Source: Hippasteria phrygiana (lineage: Eukaryota > Echinodermata > Asteroidea > Valvatida > Goniasteridae). From it: a DNA stretch of 64,000 bases. The notes beneath the pieces were generated by a model. It was not told the origin of the DNA. It made no database searches and worked only from the letters and a program-made list of their open reading frames with translations. Shown piece after piece: positions 12,901-22,286 of this stretch; the first letter of the stretch is position 1, and every line of letters starts with the position of its first letter. The position numbers and the translations under genes were made by a program. Where the stretch lies: NCBI GenBank assembly GCA_037893225.1, contig JAZGUH010000947.1, positions 214,107 through 278,106 on the forward strand, in the 5' to 3' direction.

Positions 12901-15900
12901 GTGACAACAAGATCCTAAAGCGGGCTGGCCCGAAGGGCAACTCGCTCCCGAACACCCCCAAGAAGCTTCTGACGGAAGAGATCAACAGGCGATGCCGCAC
13001 AGATATCAAGAAGAGAAGAGCAGCTCAGCTGGCTATCGGTAAGCAAAGAGGTTCAGATTACGTAATTCATTTTTGGTGTAGAAACTACCCAAGTGTGGTT
13101 CGATACAAATTCTGAATGGCTTAGGGAATTGACAATGGTCAAGCTATGGTTCTGCGGTTGAACTAAATTAGAGTGAGGTTATTCTGTACAAATTTTAGGT
13201 ACTGAAAACATCTATTTCACTTGGGGTTATTTCGCAGTGTTTCTTGTCTTAACAAAGAATCCTTTCCCACTAAAGCAAAAAGGGACAGTCTATCTGAACA
13301 GCCATAACCATGTAAGGATCGCAGAACTGTCATTTAGTACATTAGATGCTATCTCTGTGATGCGACAAACATCTGTGCAGAATGTTGACTTGGCAGCAGT
13401 GTTTAATTGTCCAGTGGTCCTAATTGACCTATCGCGGTCGAATCGCGTCAACACAGCTTGTGAATTATTGTCGAATCACATCAATTATAATTCCACGTGG
13501 AATGCACAAAATCTGAGACAAACAAAAATTACCACACTAAATTCCAATAGGGTTGTCTAAGGGACGTGGTTAACTTGTAAACGGCAATAGGTCAATTTGT
13601 AATGAGGGGGTGTGATGGATTTTTTTATTTGTTAGCTTGTATTGTCGGATATTGTACATTGGACTCATTAACTTAATTCATTGGTGAACTTTCTTGCAAT
13701 AATCCACAACTTTTTCTTGGGTCAGATATTAGGGCTGTTCATTTTCGAATAATTTACTATTCAAATATTCACTATTCAAATATTCAAAACTGGGTTTGAT
13801 CGAATATTCGATACTCGCCGATCAAGTTTTTTAGTGCATGCCACACCGGAAAAAAAAACATTGCACGTAAAAGCACGCCGGTGTTTTACGTATGGCGATG
13901 GATATTATAGACCGTTTAAGCAGCATTGTTTTTGCATGCCCCTGTTGTATCAAGGGTTTTACTGACAGGAACAATAAACTTCCGTCCACAAACAATTGCG
14001 ATTGATAAAAATTGGCATTTGACACTGCTAAGCGCCGTAACTTTTCTATTAAAATAGCATCAGAGTCATATCTGTACGTTCATATATATCTTTTCGAATA
14101 TTCGGACTGGCAAAATGGTATTCAAATATTCGCTTGACGATCGAATATTCAGTATATTCGGGACAGCCCTATCAGATATCCAACTTGTGGAAACACTAGT
14201 CCGCGGAAGTACAAGTTCAAAGTTTGTGCCAAGACTGTTTGTGAAGTCAGTGTCCAGTCAGATTGGTTCAGTTATCAATATGTGACACAGGCAAGTGAGT
14301 CACAGGATGCCTGAGCTACTTCTAGGATGCCTAAACATGACTCATACAGTGGCAATCGGTAGGAACCGTCAAGGGAGTAAGATTTATAATTGTCAAATGG
14401 ATCAAAATGAAGAGCCAGTGCAAACAAAGGACTAATCTGTGATAAAAAATGTCCTTTTGCAGCTCATTTTGTTGGGTGTGGTCATTGTTTCATCCACAAT
14501 TTAAGAATGTCTCCTAATTACAGCTGCTCTGAAGAAGACACGAGCCCGCAGCCTCTCCCTTCCCAACATCAAGGACCACTTCCACCACAACAGCAGCATG
14601 CCCAGTGCCCCTACCACCCCAACTGTCGGCGATGGCGGTCTTGCTGCGCACCTGTCGCAGTCCATGCCCTCCGCGGCCCTGCAAAACTTCCTGAAGCCGC
14701 GCCGCCCTGGTTGCAACTCGGACCAGTACGACATTGACAACATCGTCATCCCATACTCCATGCTGGCATCCACCCGTGTCGAGAAGCTGGAGTACAAGGA
14801 GATAATGACGCCTAAGTGGAGGAAGATTCCCGAGGAGCAACTGACAGCTTGGAGGAATCACGTCCAGGAGTCAAATGACCACGACCACGAGGTACGGCAA
14901 AGTCCTGAATCGTTATCCTCTGACCCTCTGAGTTTTCTCACTAGGCACACTGTGTAGATCCAACAAAATCCAACGATAGCAAACTGAAGCCTGCTGAATT
15001 TGACATCAGCCAACAACTAGAGCAAAAGGGTATTTTGTTCACTGCTAAGATGAACAAAATCAACAGTATGTGCCTGAGGTTGGATATTGCGGGATTTAGC
15101 ATTTTTAGTGTAAAAAGAAAAACAGCCGTTGGTGGTTGGATCATAAACTTAGGGTCCGGTACTTGGAATGCCTTGGTGTTTCCTTTTACCAAATAGCACA
15201 TATTGCTGGAACAGTTCACATGTTTAACCCCAACCTTCCCAAATCCTCCAAAATCCTCTTTGCCAAAAGTAGGAATTTGGAGGATTGGTGGGGCTTTGGG
15301 AGTTGGAGCATTGGAGGATTTTGCAGGATTGATGGAGGATTTTGCCTCTGGAGGAAAATGGAGGATCCAGGTCATCAGGCCCAATTTGATGCTGGTTGAT
15401 TTGGGGGGGGGGGGGGGGGGTTGAGGTTTCTAGGGTGTTTACAAAAAATCCCTAGAGGATTTTGGGGGATTCATGCAATGGTCCCCATAAAAGGATTTTG
15501 AAGGATTCAGGTTACTTAGGGGGAAATGGTGGAGGGAATTAAGGTTAAAAGAATTTTGCCGTTACATTATGATGTTGGTCATTAACCCCTTGGGCACGGT
15601 ATTTTACGGGAGACGTCGGGGTGTTGCAGCAGTTCTGGCAGCCAAATCGAACCGCTACAATGTGTTTGTGCAGCCAAGCATGACATAAACACAAATCCAA
15701 CAATAGATTGAAACTGCACAAATGGCGGCCAATGGCGTCATCCAGCCTGGTGGCACTTTTTGTTTTCGCCATATGGCGTCATCCGTACGCAAGTGGTTAA
15801 GAGTAGACTTTTCAGACACTGGATGAGTAATGATCCTAGCAAGTTTCTCATTAATTAGCAGCTCCCTCAAGGAAGAGTTTGAACTCAAACATTTTTTGAC

Positions 15901-18900
15901 AGTAATATTCAGATGATCTCACAGACATTCTTGGGACTAGGGGTTTGCATTTACGGGTAGTAAAAGAACCGGGTACCCGATTGAAAAAAATATTGGTGGT
16001 ACCCGGGTACCCGTTAAAGAAACCCAAACCAAAATTTCCGATCCCGGAAGTTGCAACAATGTCTTTCTCTGAGATTCAAAAGTCTGATTTCAGACGAAAG
16101 TCTGAAAAATCTCTTGTCTGTCCAGTGTCCAGTAAACATGATCACTACTACGCCATTACATGTTCCGGCACGTGCATGCGCCGGCATAATGCAAAAGTCA
16201 GAAGTTTTATACAGTTGTATTTATTGAGGAATGAGGCATGCTATTATACAAATAATGAATGTTTACGAGTGTGATGGTAAGAATAATTTCATGAGGTGAC
16301 AGATGGCATGTTCTATTCCACGAGGCGAAGCCGAGTGGAATAGAACATGCCATCTGTCACCGAATGAAATTATTCTTTCCATCGCACGAATGTGAAACAT
16401 TCCTTATTTGTTTTATACAACGCCTGAATAAATTCTCGTCATCTGATTGGTAACTTGTAAACTGGTGCTTACATAAATGTAAGAAACATGTAGTAACACT
16501 GATAGCTGGGGGAACACTTTCAATGAATTTTATTCAAGTTAAAAACTGTTCAGAATTGTAAAAAACTGTTTCACAAATTCAGAACTTCCAGTAACCAATT
16601 ACTGTCTCGAAAAGTCTCAAACAGTTAAAAATGTTCACTGTTTTTCAACAAGTTCAGAAGAATTATTCACTTCAGATGCAGAATGTCATCTAAAAATTTT
16701 CGTTCCGAAGTGTTGAAGATCAAACTGTTCAGAATTGTTAAAAAGCCGTTTCACAAATTCAGAACTTTCAGTAACCAATTAATGCACTTTCATATCCAAT
16801 TTATGGAAGTTTACAACTGTACTAGTCCAGAAAAGTTAAAAATGCGGATTGCATGCATGGATTTCTTTGTGTACAACGTGCCGTTTTCTTTTCTCAGTCC
16901 CACATAAAACCGGGACAAAAAATTGTCGAGTTCCGAAATAGTTCTAATCGTTTCACTGCATATTTGATTTGTCTCTTTGTATTTGGAGCGTCAGCATTGC
17001 TTACAAGTTCCAATATTTCGTCGTCTGTTAGGAGAACAAACCGCGGCAGTTCGGGTAACTTGGCCGCCATGTTGTGCGAATGACAGCGCTGTTGTAGCGC
17101 CACCTAGTGACCGTGAAATTAGAAAAGTTTTTTGGTTCTATCAATGCGCGCGCACCATGTGATAGACCCATGTGATAGAATGTATTGGGCGGGGCGGGTT
17201 CGCGTCGTGTGATGGGTCGAATAATTCAATGCACGTGATCGACTCCCCACCAATCGGATGGCGGGGATTTATTCAGGTGTTGTATAATATGTCTCGTCGA
17301 TGCTCTCTATCCATACTCGGACTACAAAAACCACAACTGTTAAATTCCCTTTATTGTCAATTTTCATGAGCGTCTTAAACAAAATCTGTGCTGGTTTCCC
17401 ATGTAGTCGGGTTTTAATTTTGAAAATACAAGACAAATAACATTTGAAACCTTTCCTTTTTCAATTTCTGGGAAGTTACTATGCGATAATGTGAAGTTGT
17501 ACGGGTACTCGATTCCATAATCTAGAACCGGTTCCTGACATGAACGGTCTGGTACTCCGGTACCCGGTTCTGATGCACACCCCTACTTTGAACAGAATTC
17601 AGAATTTGTGAAACACTGGTTTGTTGTTTTGAGCTTGAAGGTTATTGCGGGGCCTCAGAATTTAGCCAGAGCAATATGCAATAGATCAAATTTAAACTTG
17701 TTGCATATACTTACAGGAAATCCATAATTTTTAATTTGTCTACTTTCACCTGTTTTGTGGGGGCTGGGTCGCAATTATTACACCTACCCTGTTTGTAGAT
17801 GGATCGTTATTCTTATCCTGGGCCCAATTTCATAGCGCTGCTTAACGGTAAGCAGAAAAGTTGTGCTAACTATAGCAGGAAAATTTACTTAAGTGTTAGC
17901 GTATTTAATGCTTGCGCGTGCATGGATATTTATTTGTTGCGTAACTAATTTCAACAAATCCTGCTTCCGAAGTTAGCGGGCTATTTGCTGTGCTTACTGC
18001 TTACAGTCTCTATGAAATGGCCGAGGGTTCCGTTACCAGAAAATTGTGTGTTAAGTAGTGCTATGAAATTAGGCCCTGGTTAAGCCTCAGCAAAGGATGA
18101 GATACATGTAATTCCTCAGAGACGTTCCATTGCCTGCACATCATTTCCTCAAGGAGGCTTCTGACTGATTTCAGTAGATACAGGTCAATGCACATTACAC
18201 ATCAGGGATGTGTAACAAGGGGTTTCCCTTTCTGCTTTAACCATGTTAACTCTTCACACATAAGTCTTACCCGTAACCTGGGACACTTATTGTAACTCCA
18301 GAAACCAGGTACGGTGGAACGCCGCTATACCAAACGTTCGACTATACCGAACACCATCCTTGGCTCCCAAATTTTGTGTACAAAACATACGAACATTGTT
18401 GTTGAAAAAAGGCAACAGATTTAAAAAAATGCACCAGGTATTTGGGCTGTTTGTAATTCCCGAACATGCCAAACAGCCGCAGCTTTATGTTGAAGAGTGA
18501 CCGGTGGCTATTATTTCCCCAAGGAATAAAAGGGAAAGTCAACTGTTGCTTTAGAATTCGGTAAGCTTAGAAAGTATGAACATGTAATTACATGATTCAG
18601 TGGCCGGCACACGTTCAATTACGATCAAAAGAGGCCACACTTCAAACACAACACAAGATAGCGCGATTAAAAAGAACGGATGCCATGTTGAAAAATGGGC
18701 ATGCGGCAGACCAGCGGCTGAAAATCGCTATACCGAACAAAATCTGTGGATCCTGTGATGTTCGTTATTACAATTTGAATGATCGGAATATGTTAAGTTA
18801 TACTGAAACTCGGCCTGGTATGGAAATAAATATTGCTATTTATACATGCCCCGTTTGTTTTATTTTGGCTTTCCATAGGAGTGTGAGAATTTGTCAGACA

Positions 18901-19619
18901 GTGAGTACATGGAACGCCACACCAAGTGTGAAATTATGGAGAGGCAGAAGTTTCTAACCATCTTGGCCAATCAGACAACCCACGTGCATCAACGACGGGG
19001 TGCCCGACGCTCCCGCAACAACAGCCAAGGCAACACCCCAGAGCCTTACTCACCAGATTCAAACCAGTTTGAACAGAACCAACCTTCCAGTGTGAATTCC
19101 TCCAATGCCCCGTCCCCACTCACCACCCAGGAGTCGCTGAGCCCCACTGGCGGGATCTCTTCGAGCGGGGGAACGGGTGGCTATCGGTCCAGGACTAACT
19201 CGTGGGAAAAGCGTAGGTCATTGAGTGCAAGTGACACAAACCTGGAGAACTCATTGCAGGGCAGCTTTGAGGAAATAGGCCATGTCGACAACCCGTGGCC
19301 CATGCGCGGCTTCCCGCTGGATGACTACGAGGTCGGTGAGTTAGGTTGGGAGCCAGAGGTTGAGCCGGAGGTTGAGCCGGAGGTCAAGAAGGAACCGGAT
19401 TCAGAGGAGAAGACTCCATCAGAGGTCTCCTCCTCAACGACGAGTCTGCCAAATAACCTTAAGACTGAGGAAGGGTCCTCTCGCAGCAGTCCGCTAAGAG
19501 AGTTGCTGGAGGATTCATCAGGCCCGGAAGATGTAGAGGATCCCAATGACCCAGAGTGGACGGTGGTGTCACCGGACAAGCAGCGCAGCTCCATCGTCCT
19601 GCGCTTAGCCAAGAGGTGA
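5628..19619 (+). CDS. KANSL1: KAT8 regulatory NSL complex subunit 1 (KANSL1), seven coding exons
   Basis: Scaffold of the nuclear NSL complex, which holds the histone H4 acetyltransferase KAT8 (MOF) with WDR5, KANSL2 and partners at active promoters. Coding exons are 5628-6958, 7612-8465, 9050-9140, 10546-10694, 12874-13038, 14524-14891 and 18879-19619. Every junction is GT-AG, the phases agree, and the total of 3699 bases gives 1232 residues plus a stop. The vertebrate protein has about 1100 residues. The start is chosen at 5628 because the protein then opens MAAMAPALTDA, which I recall as the vertebrate KANSL1 N-terminus. Landmarks in order are a helical HIQHQ segment (about 271-315), a DSDETESSSGGES motif (about 410-425), a WKWAVERA/SDLEYRIRQQ helix (about 450-485), the WDR5-binding ARTRP motif (645-649) and the PEHE domain that contacts KAT8 (about 930-1010). 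I see no frameshift or stop, so the gene looks intact despite lying about 40 kb from the telomere. Confidence 0.93.
6959..7611 (+). other. KANSL1 intron after exon 1
   Basis: A GT-AG intron of 653 bases, AT-rich. I see no element or RNA gene in it. Confidence 0.8.
7612..8465 (+). CDS. KANSL1: KANSL1 second coding exon, with WDR5-binding motif
   Basis: Acceptor TTTACAACAG at 7602-7611. Encodes residues 444-728 and opens with the highly conserved HRRAVWKWAVERA stretch and SRWTWLQAQVSDLEYRIRQQ helix. The ARTRPV motif is encoded at 8213-8230 (residues 645-650). In human KANSL1 the matching ARTRP peptide is the WDR5 Win-site ligand, mimicking the histone H3 tail. A basic KRKLIR run follows, then a cysteine cluster (RCGCCPPLTPCVMCGG) like the human one. 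Donor CAAG|GTAAAT at 8466. Confidence 0.93.
8466..9049 (+). other. KANSL1 intron after exon 2
   Basis: A 584-base GT-AG intron. The acceptor is TTCCTTCTGTAG. No repeat is recognised. Confidence 0.8.
9050..9140 (+). CDS. KANSL1: KANSL1 third coding exon
   Basis: A 91-base exon encoding residues about 729-758 (DIPLSIQFEGMMKSNEWQRK and following). It matches the human segment in which a VLAFPDD-type sequence runs into a SMLKSQWQNKP-type sequence. Donor AAAAA|GTAAGA at 9141. Confidence 0.88.
9329..10111. mobile_element. hAT-like non-autonomous element in KANSL1 intron 3
   Basis: The ends CAGGGATGCCAG (9329) and CTGGCATCCCTG (to 10111) are perfect inverted repeats, and more distant GGCCGGA-type motifs are also mirrored. 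ATTTTG flanks both sides (9323-9328 and 10112-10117) as a probable target duplication, perhaps a decayed 8-mer. The element is 783 bp with no transposase frame. An internal TATATAA lies near 9495. Confidence 0.75.
10546..10694 (+). CDS. KANSL1: KANSL1 fourth coding exon
   Basis: A 149-base exon after the acceptor GTCCCACAG. It encodes a strongly basic segment (residues about 759-808: KRRPNTPTESKDGQRPKRKY and similar) that is probably disordered and nuclear-localising. The donor is AAGA|GTACGT at 10695. The placement rests on phase continuity with both neighbours and on the absence of stops. Confidence 0.82.
10880..11035. repeat. CTATAACGAAC-rich palindromic repeat
   Basis: The words GGCTATAATGAAC, GACTATAACGAAC, GGCTATAACGAAC, CACTATAACGAA and CACTATAGTGAAC recur in both orientations. 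Related sequence (CCGCTATACC, CGACTATACCGAAC, TGGCTCCCAA) occurs at 18300-18370 and 18725-18770. This is a dispersed MITE-like family in KANSL1 introns. Confidence 0.5.
11719..12413. mobile_element. piggyBac-type MITE inserted in hAT-like copy 1
   Basis: Bounded by TTAA (11715-11718 and 12414-12417) with ends CCCTAAC and GTTAGGG. Copy 2 of the host element reads CTTTAACGGG at the same place, so an empty TTAA site is preserved and the insertion is precise. The interior repeats GGATTCAGGATAC and ATTTTGGNGGATT motifs. The element is 695 bp and contains a third element at 11793-12230. Confidence 0.78.
11793..12230. mobile_element. Innermost MITE with TGTGACCGGCTCTGCA ends
   Basis: The left end TGTGACCGGCTCTGCAAAAA and the right end TTTTTGCAGAGCCGGTCACA are near-perfect inverted repeats, and a TGTCGC/GCGACA pair lies inside them. 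The flanking TA suggests a mariner-type TA target, but this is inferred. About 436 bp, noncoding. Confidence 0.75.
12655..13592. repeat. Inverted GACCTATTGCCGTTT pair flanking a KANSL1 exon
   Basis: TTGACCTATTGCCGTTT near 12658 and its reverse complement AAACGGCAATAGGTCAA near 13575 face each other across the 165-base exon. Related words (TTGACCTATCGCGG, ACAAACAAAAATT) occur in the same flanks. Two divergent copies of one repeat in opposite orientation is the simplest reading. Confidence 0.5.
12874..13038 (+). CDS. KANSL1: KANSL1 fifth coding exon
   Basis: A 165-base exon encoding residues about 809-863 (MKDMRHGRGDNKILKRAGPK and following). It is basic, with a KRRAAQ run, and keeps phase 1 on both sides. 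Acceptor CCCTGTGAAG at 12864-12873; donor ATCG|GTAAGC at 13039. It resembles the basic linker of the family rather than a named domain. Confidence 0.8.
13730..14171. mobile_element. hAT-like MITE with 8-bp target duplication
   Basis: Ends TAGGGCTGTTCA and GGGACAGCCCTA, flanked by a perfect 8-bp duplication TCAGATAT (13722-13729 and 14172-14179), the hallmark of hAT insertion. The interior is rich in mirrored TTCGAATATTCG words. 442 bp, no coding frame, in the KANSL1 intron before exon 6. Confidence 0.87.
14524..14891 (+). CDS. KANSL1: KANSL1 sixth coding exon, start of PEHE domain
   Basis: Acceptor CCTAATTACAG to 14523. Encodes residues 864-986. The second half contains the PEHE core (YDIDNIVIPYSMLASTRVEK, then LEYKEIMTPKWR), nearly identical in pattern to the human FDINNIVIP and YKEILTPSWR stretches. 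The PEHE domain is the part of KANSL1 and MSL1 that binds the KAT8 acetyltransferase domain. Donor CACGAG|GTACGG at 14892, phase 0. Confidence 0.93.
15225..15535. repeat. GGAGGATTTTGG-rich repeat with G-run
   Basis: AATCCTCCAAAATCC and its complement GGAGGATT recur many times, with a run of about 20 G at 15402-15420. The same words occur inside the TTAA-type elements at 4472-4525 and 11719-12413, and degenerate versions (TCCAACAAAATCC) near 10273 and 14958. Probably a decayed member of that family. Exact ends are not seen. Confidence 0.5.
15586..15796. mobile_element. TTAA-type MITE with CCCCTTG ends, copy 1
   Basis: TTAA at 15582-15585 and 15797-15800 flanks the ends CCCCTTGGGCACGG and CCGTACGCAAGTGG. 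The interior matches the copy at 21291-21543 (CAGCCTGGTGGCAC, ATTGAAACTGCACAAATGGC). 211 bp, noncoding. The TTAA target is typical of piggyBac-mobilised MITEs. Confidence 0.75.
16285..16375. repeat. Near-perfect hairpin, about 40-bp stem
   Basis: AATAATTTCAT, GGTGACAGATGGCATG and TTCTATTCCACGAGGC on the left pair with their reverse complements on the right around a GAAGCC-type centre. Only a few positions mismatch. It lies inside the insertion within hAT-like copy 2. Confidence 0.8.
16540..16800 (+). repeat. Direct repeat of about 70 bp
   Basis: AACTGTTCAGAATTGT, TTTCACAAATTCAGAACTT and CAGTAACCAATTA occur in the same order at 16543-16605 and again at 16722-16783, about 180 bp apart. A trace of the same unit appears reversed at 17587-17615. 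Confidence 0.6.
17821..18077. mobile_element. MITE with GGGCCCAATTTCATAG ends
   Basis: The left end GGGCCCAATTTCATAGCGCT with GCTTAA and the right end TTAAGTAGTGC with TATGAAATTAGGCCC are inverted repeats. About 257 bp, noncoding, in the last KANSL1 intron. I recall this end sequence as common in marine invertebrate genomes, which is a memory and not a search. Confidence 0.75.
18879..19619 (+). CDS. KANSL1: KANSL1 last coding exon
   Basis: Acceptor CTTTCCATAG to 18878. Encodes residues 987-1232. It opens ECENLSDSEYMERH, continuing the PEHE-domain tail (human counterpart [20 protein letters not shown]). The rest is low-complexity: Ser/Pro-rich, an RSRTNSWEKRRSLS stretch, three EVEPEV repeats and a C-terminal SSIVLRLAKR. 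The stop TGA is at 19617-19619. AGAGGTGAGG at the stop also resembles a donor, so a further short coding exon cannot be excluded. Confidence 0.88.
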   Translation, partial: ECENLSDSEYMERHTKCEIMERQKFLTILANQTTHVHQRRGARRSRNNSQGNTPEPYSPDSNQFEQNQPSSVNSSNAPSPLTTQESLSPTGGISSSGGTGGYRSRTNSWEKRRSLSASDTNLENSLQGSFEEIGHVDNPWPMRGFPLDDYEVGELGWEPEVEPEVEPEVKKEPDSEEKTPSEVSSSTTSLPNNLKTEEGSSRSSPLRELLEDSSGPEDVEDPNDPEWTVVSPDKQRSSIVLRLAKR

Positions 19620-20300
19620 GGCCAGCCCTCGGGAAATCAGCATCCAAGCAGAGTCTCCTCATCCCGGGCTTGCCCGATAAAAGCCTCGGCTCACATGGTA
19701 TGTCGTGGATTATCAATGTACTATGCCGTGTCCGTGAGGTTTAAATGAAATAATACCAGCCAAAAAAGGAAGAAAAAAATCTGAAAAAAAGGGGAAAAGG
19801 AAAAAAATTCTAAGCAAGCCCTCATTGAACATATTCATTGCTTGTTCTGTGTAAATGTTCGATTACACTTTATGGTTCATATTTCAACCCATTCACCATC
19901 AGTGCCCTTATCCTTTGTACACCAGTTGTGAAAACCTTAAATGTTGTTACTCCTATGCATTGGTGGTGTGAATACAATCTCCTTGTATTGTCATCGCCTA
20001 ACAAAGAAAAACTTTGGTAGTACTTTTAAATTGTACAGTCAAGGGTTTGACATTATATTTTTGTTTCTTGAGTTGTTGATGTTGCATCTATGTTGAATCA
20101 CATATCAAATAGAACTTTCAGTTTCTCTCAGCCTTTCAAATTCCTTTCTGTCCATAATTCAGTTCGACTCTTTCATACTGTTGCAAAACAATCTGTGCTG
20201 ACAGAGCAGAACAAGCCAGTTGAGGGACTGAATCCGTCTCCTTTAAAAGAGTATATTTTGTGTTTCCTGTTAAATTATTCACAATAAAAAAAAAGATAAA
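19620..20300 (+). other. KANSL1: Probable KANSL1 3' UTR
   Basis: AT-rich sequence after the stop. The first plausible polyadenylation signal is AATAAA at 20283-20288, followed by an A-rich stretch. The true 3' end is unproven. Confidence 0.45.
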
Positions 20301-21290
20301 ATACCAAAAAAGAAATTAACTGGATCTTGCTGTGCTGACGGCAGTTTATGCAACACAATGGCCACTATTTTGAGAAAGTGTTTTTGTTTTTGTTTTTTTT
20401 TTGATTGAAATGATTTTGGGAATTTCAGTGCACACGATATCCCATTAGATTTCTTGCTGGGGTGCTTTATATTGCACAGCACCATGTCTGATCAATATCT
20501 GTACGAGACACGGGTTAATTGGTTTGTTTGTGCGAGTAGTCAGGTCAAAAAGTATTCCCCTAAATTGAGATCATGGAAAGTGGTCAGCAGGTCGAATAGA
20601 AGGTAGCGTAAGTGCAGCTGGTTTTGGTTTGTTTTTATAAAAAAAAAAGATGAAAAATATACATACATAAATAGTACAGCAATTTAGCCGCTTTTTCCAG
20701 AGCATTTCCATCATTCACAGTATATTTTATTAATAATATAATTATGTTTATATGCCCTTGTCAATTTTCACTTTAGTGATGTAATGGCGAATCACACGCA
20801 CAAAAAATAGACATCTAATTAGCCTAGGCTTCGCTTTGTGAAACCGTGGTATCCAAGGATAACATGGAGGAAAAAAAGTAAAATGAATTGTATCAATTGG
20901 ATGGGTTTCTGCTTTGTACAACACAACATCGTTTACTAATGAGCTTTTTGTTTCCCTAGAAAGTAAATTACCTATGTCTAGTGAGGTAGGTCATACAGCT
21001 GTGGATAGATAAGTGATGCACGCCAGATCCAGGCAGTTTTGTTTTCTTTGTGTTTGCTCAGAGTACACAATTATTGTGTAATATGTGCCCAGTTTATGCA
21101 ACTGTCGTATCCGAGAGGAAGTAGAAAGTTATTTTTATTGCATTATATTCCCAAATCGCTCACTTTCTGTATGACCATTTTTTTCTGTGTACATCACAGT
21201 ATGACCATTACTGCTTACATAATTGCGCAGACTTTAAGTTAATAACTGAAAGGATCCACAACGAAATTTAAACACAAATTAGTTCAGTAA
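20301..21290. other. Intergenic, nothing recognised
   Basis: AT-rich DNA with short T and A runs. No open frame of note, no RNA gene and no clear repeat boundary. Confidence 0.5.
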
Positions 21291-21543
21291 CCCCTTGCGT
21301 ACGGATGCCGCAAATATGCGCACAAAAAACAGTGCCACCAGGCCGGATGACGCAATTGGCCGCCGTTTGTGCAGTTTCAATCCATTGTTGGATTAAACAG
21401 AGCCACCAGGGCGGATGATGCCATTGGCCGCTGTTGGTGCAGTTTCAATCCATTGTTGGATTGTGTATAGGTTACGCTTGACTGCACAAACACATTGTAG
21501 TGGTGCTGCCAGACGTCTCACGTAAAATATCGTACTCAAGGGG
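21291..21543. mobile_element. TTAA-type MITE with CCCCTTG ends, copy 2
   Basis: Ends CCCCTTGCGTACGG and TACTCAAGGGG, right flank TTAA (21544-21547), left flank decayed to GTAA. It carries an internal tandem duplication: GTTTCAATCCATTGTTGGATT-type sequence with the preceding CCACCAGG and GGATGA words occurs twice, about 80 bp apart. Copy 1 has a single unit. Confidence 0.75.
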
Positions 21544-21979
21544 TTAATGTGTTGTGACGCACGCAAATTTGGCACATTAAGTAGCTAATCCTTGTTAATT
21601 TTAAGATGTAACAAGTATATTCCTCGGCACAGTGTAAAACCATCTTTGACTCCAAAATAATTTGGCTCAGGTTTCACAAATAATTTTGTTGGGTCTTTTT
21701 CCCAAGCCTTTTTCTTTTTCAGTGCAGTATGTTTAAAATTAGTGTACACTGGAGGTTACGACCGTGTATAACATACAGAGCATTATCTTGTGTATACAAT
21801 TGTATATAGTGTATATTGAATGTAAATGATGTTCAACCTTAATGCTCACATTTGCATTTGGTGGTGTTGGAGGCTGGGACACTACATGTATTTGCAATGA
21901 CCCCCCCCAGCATTTCTCTCAGTGTGTGTTTGCATTAAACGCAGTAAATTTGTGTTACGTTGCCTTGTAACTTGGCATT

Positions 21980-22099
21980 AACCCTAACCCTGCCAGACGC
22001 ATCAGATTGCATAGTTTGTCACATTGACTGGTGTGGAGAGTCCAGCAAAGTGGAGCTGTCAGCACAGATGCACTGTGCTGCGTCTGGCAGGGTTGGGGT
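21980..22099. mobile_element. TTAA-type MITE with CCCTAACCCTGCCAGACGCA ends
   Basis: TTAA borders both sides, followed by CCCTAACCCTGCCAGACGCA at the left and its near-perfect complement (TGCGTCTGGCAGGG, TTGGGG) at the right. About 120 bp. The ends contain telomere-like CCCTAACCC, but this is a transposon terminus and not telomeric DNA. Confidence 0.8.
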
Positions 22100-22286
22100 T
22101 AACGTAGACTGTTCAAGTCCCACCCCCCCACCCACCCGTTTCAGAATTACAAATTTGACAACCATTCAGTATATCCCAACTGTTGGCCAATATGCAGTTG
22201 GTCTTGTCGTGACCTGTGAATAATTTTTTCCATTCTTGCACACTATATTTTCCCAGGATAGGAATAATCTCATGTTTAAGGGGTTA

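Larger units (their letters stand above)
15936..17586 (+). mobile_element. hAT-like element, copy 2, with its own nested insertion
   Basis: Ends CTAGGGGTTTGCAT and ATGCACACCCCTA, with subterminal GGTACCCG motifs on both sides. Homologous to copy 1 at 11265-12491 in inverse orientation. About 1 kb (near 16256-17305) is absent from copy 1 and is a later insertion. It includes a long hairpin (16285-16375) and facing TTTATTCAGG motifs near 16430 and 17270. Confidence 0.65.

Noticed and set aside
19611..19625. Splice donor AGAG|GTGAGG at the KANSL1 stop
   Set aside because: It matches donor consensus, but no downstream exon with KANSL1-like sequence is visible, and the stop gives a natural end (SSIVLRLAKR). 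Kept only as an alternative.
21980..22099. Interstitial telomere sequence
   Set aside because: CCCTAACCC here is part of the inverted terminus of a TTAA-flanked MITE.
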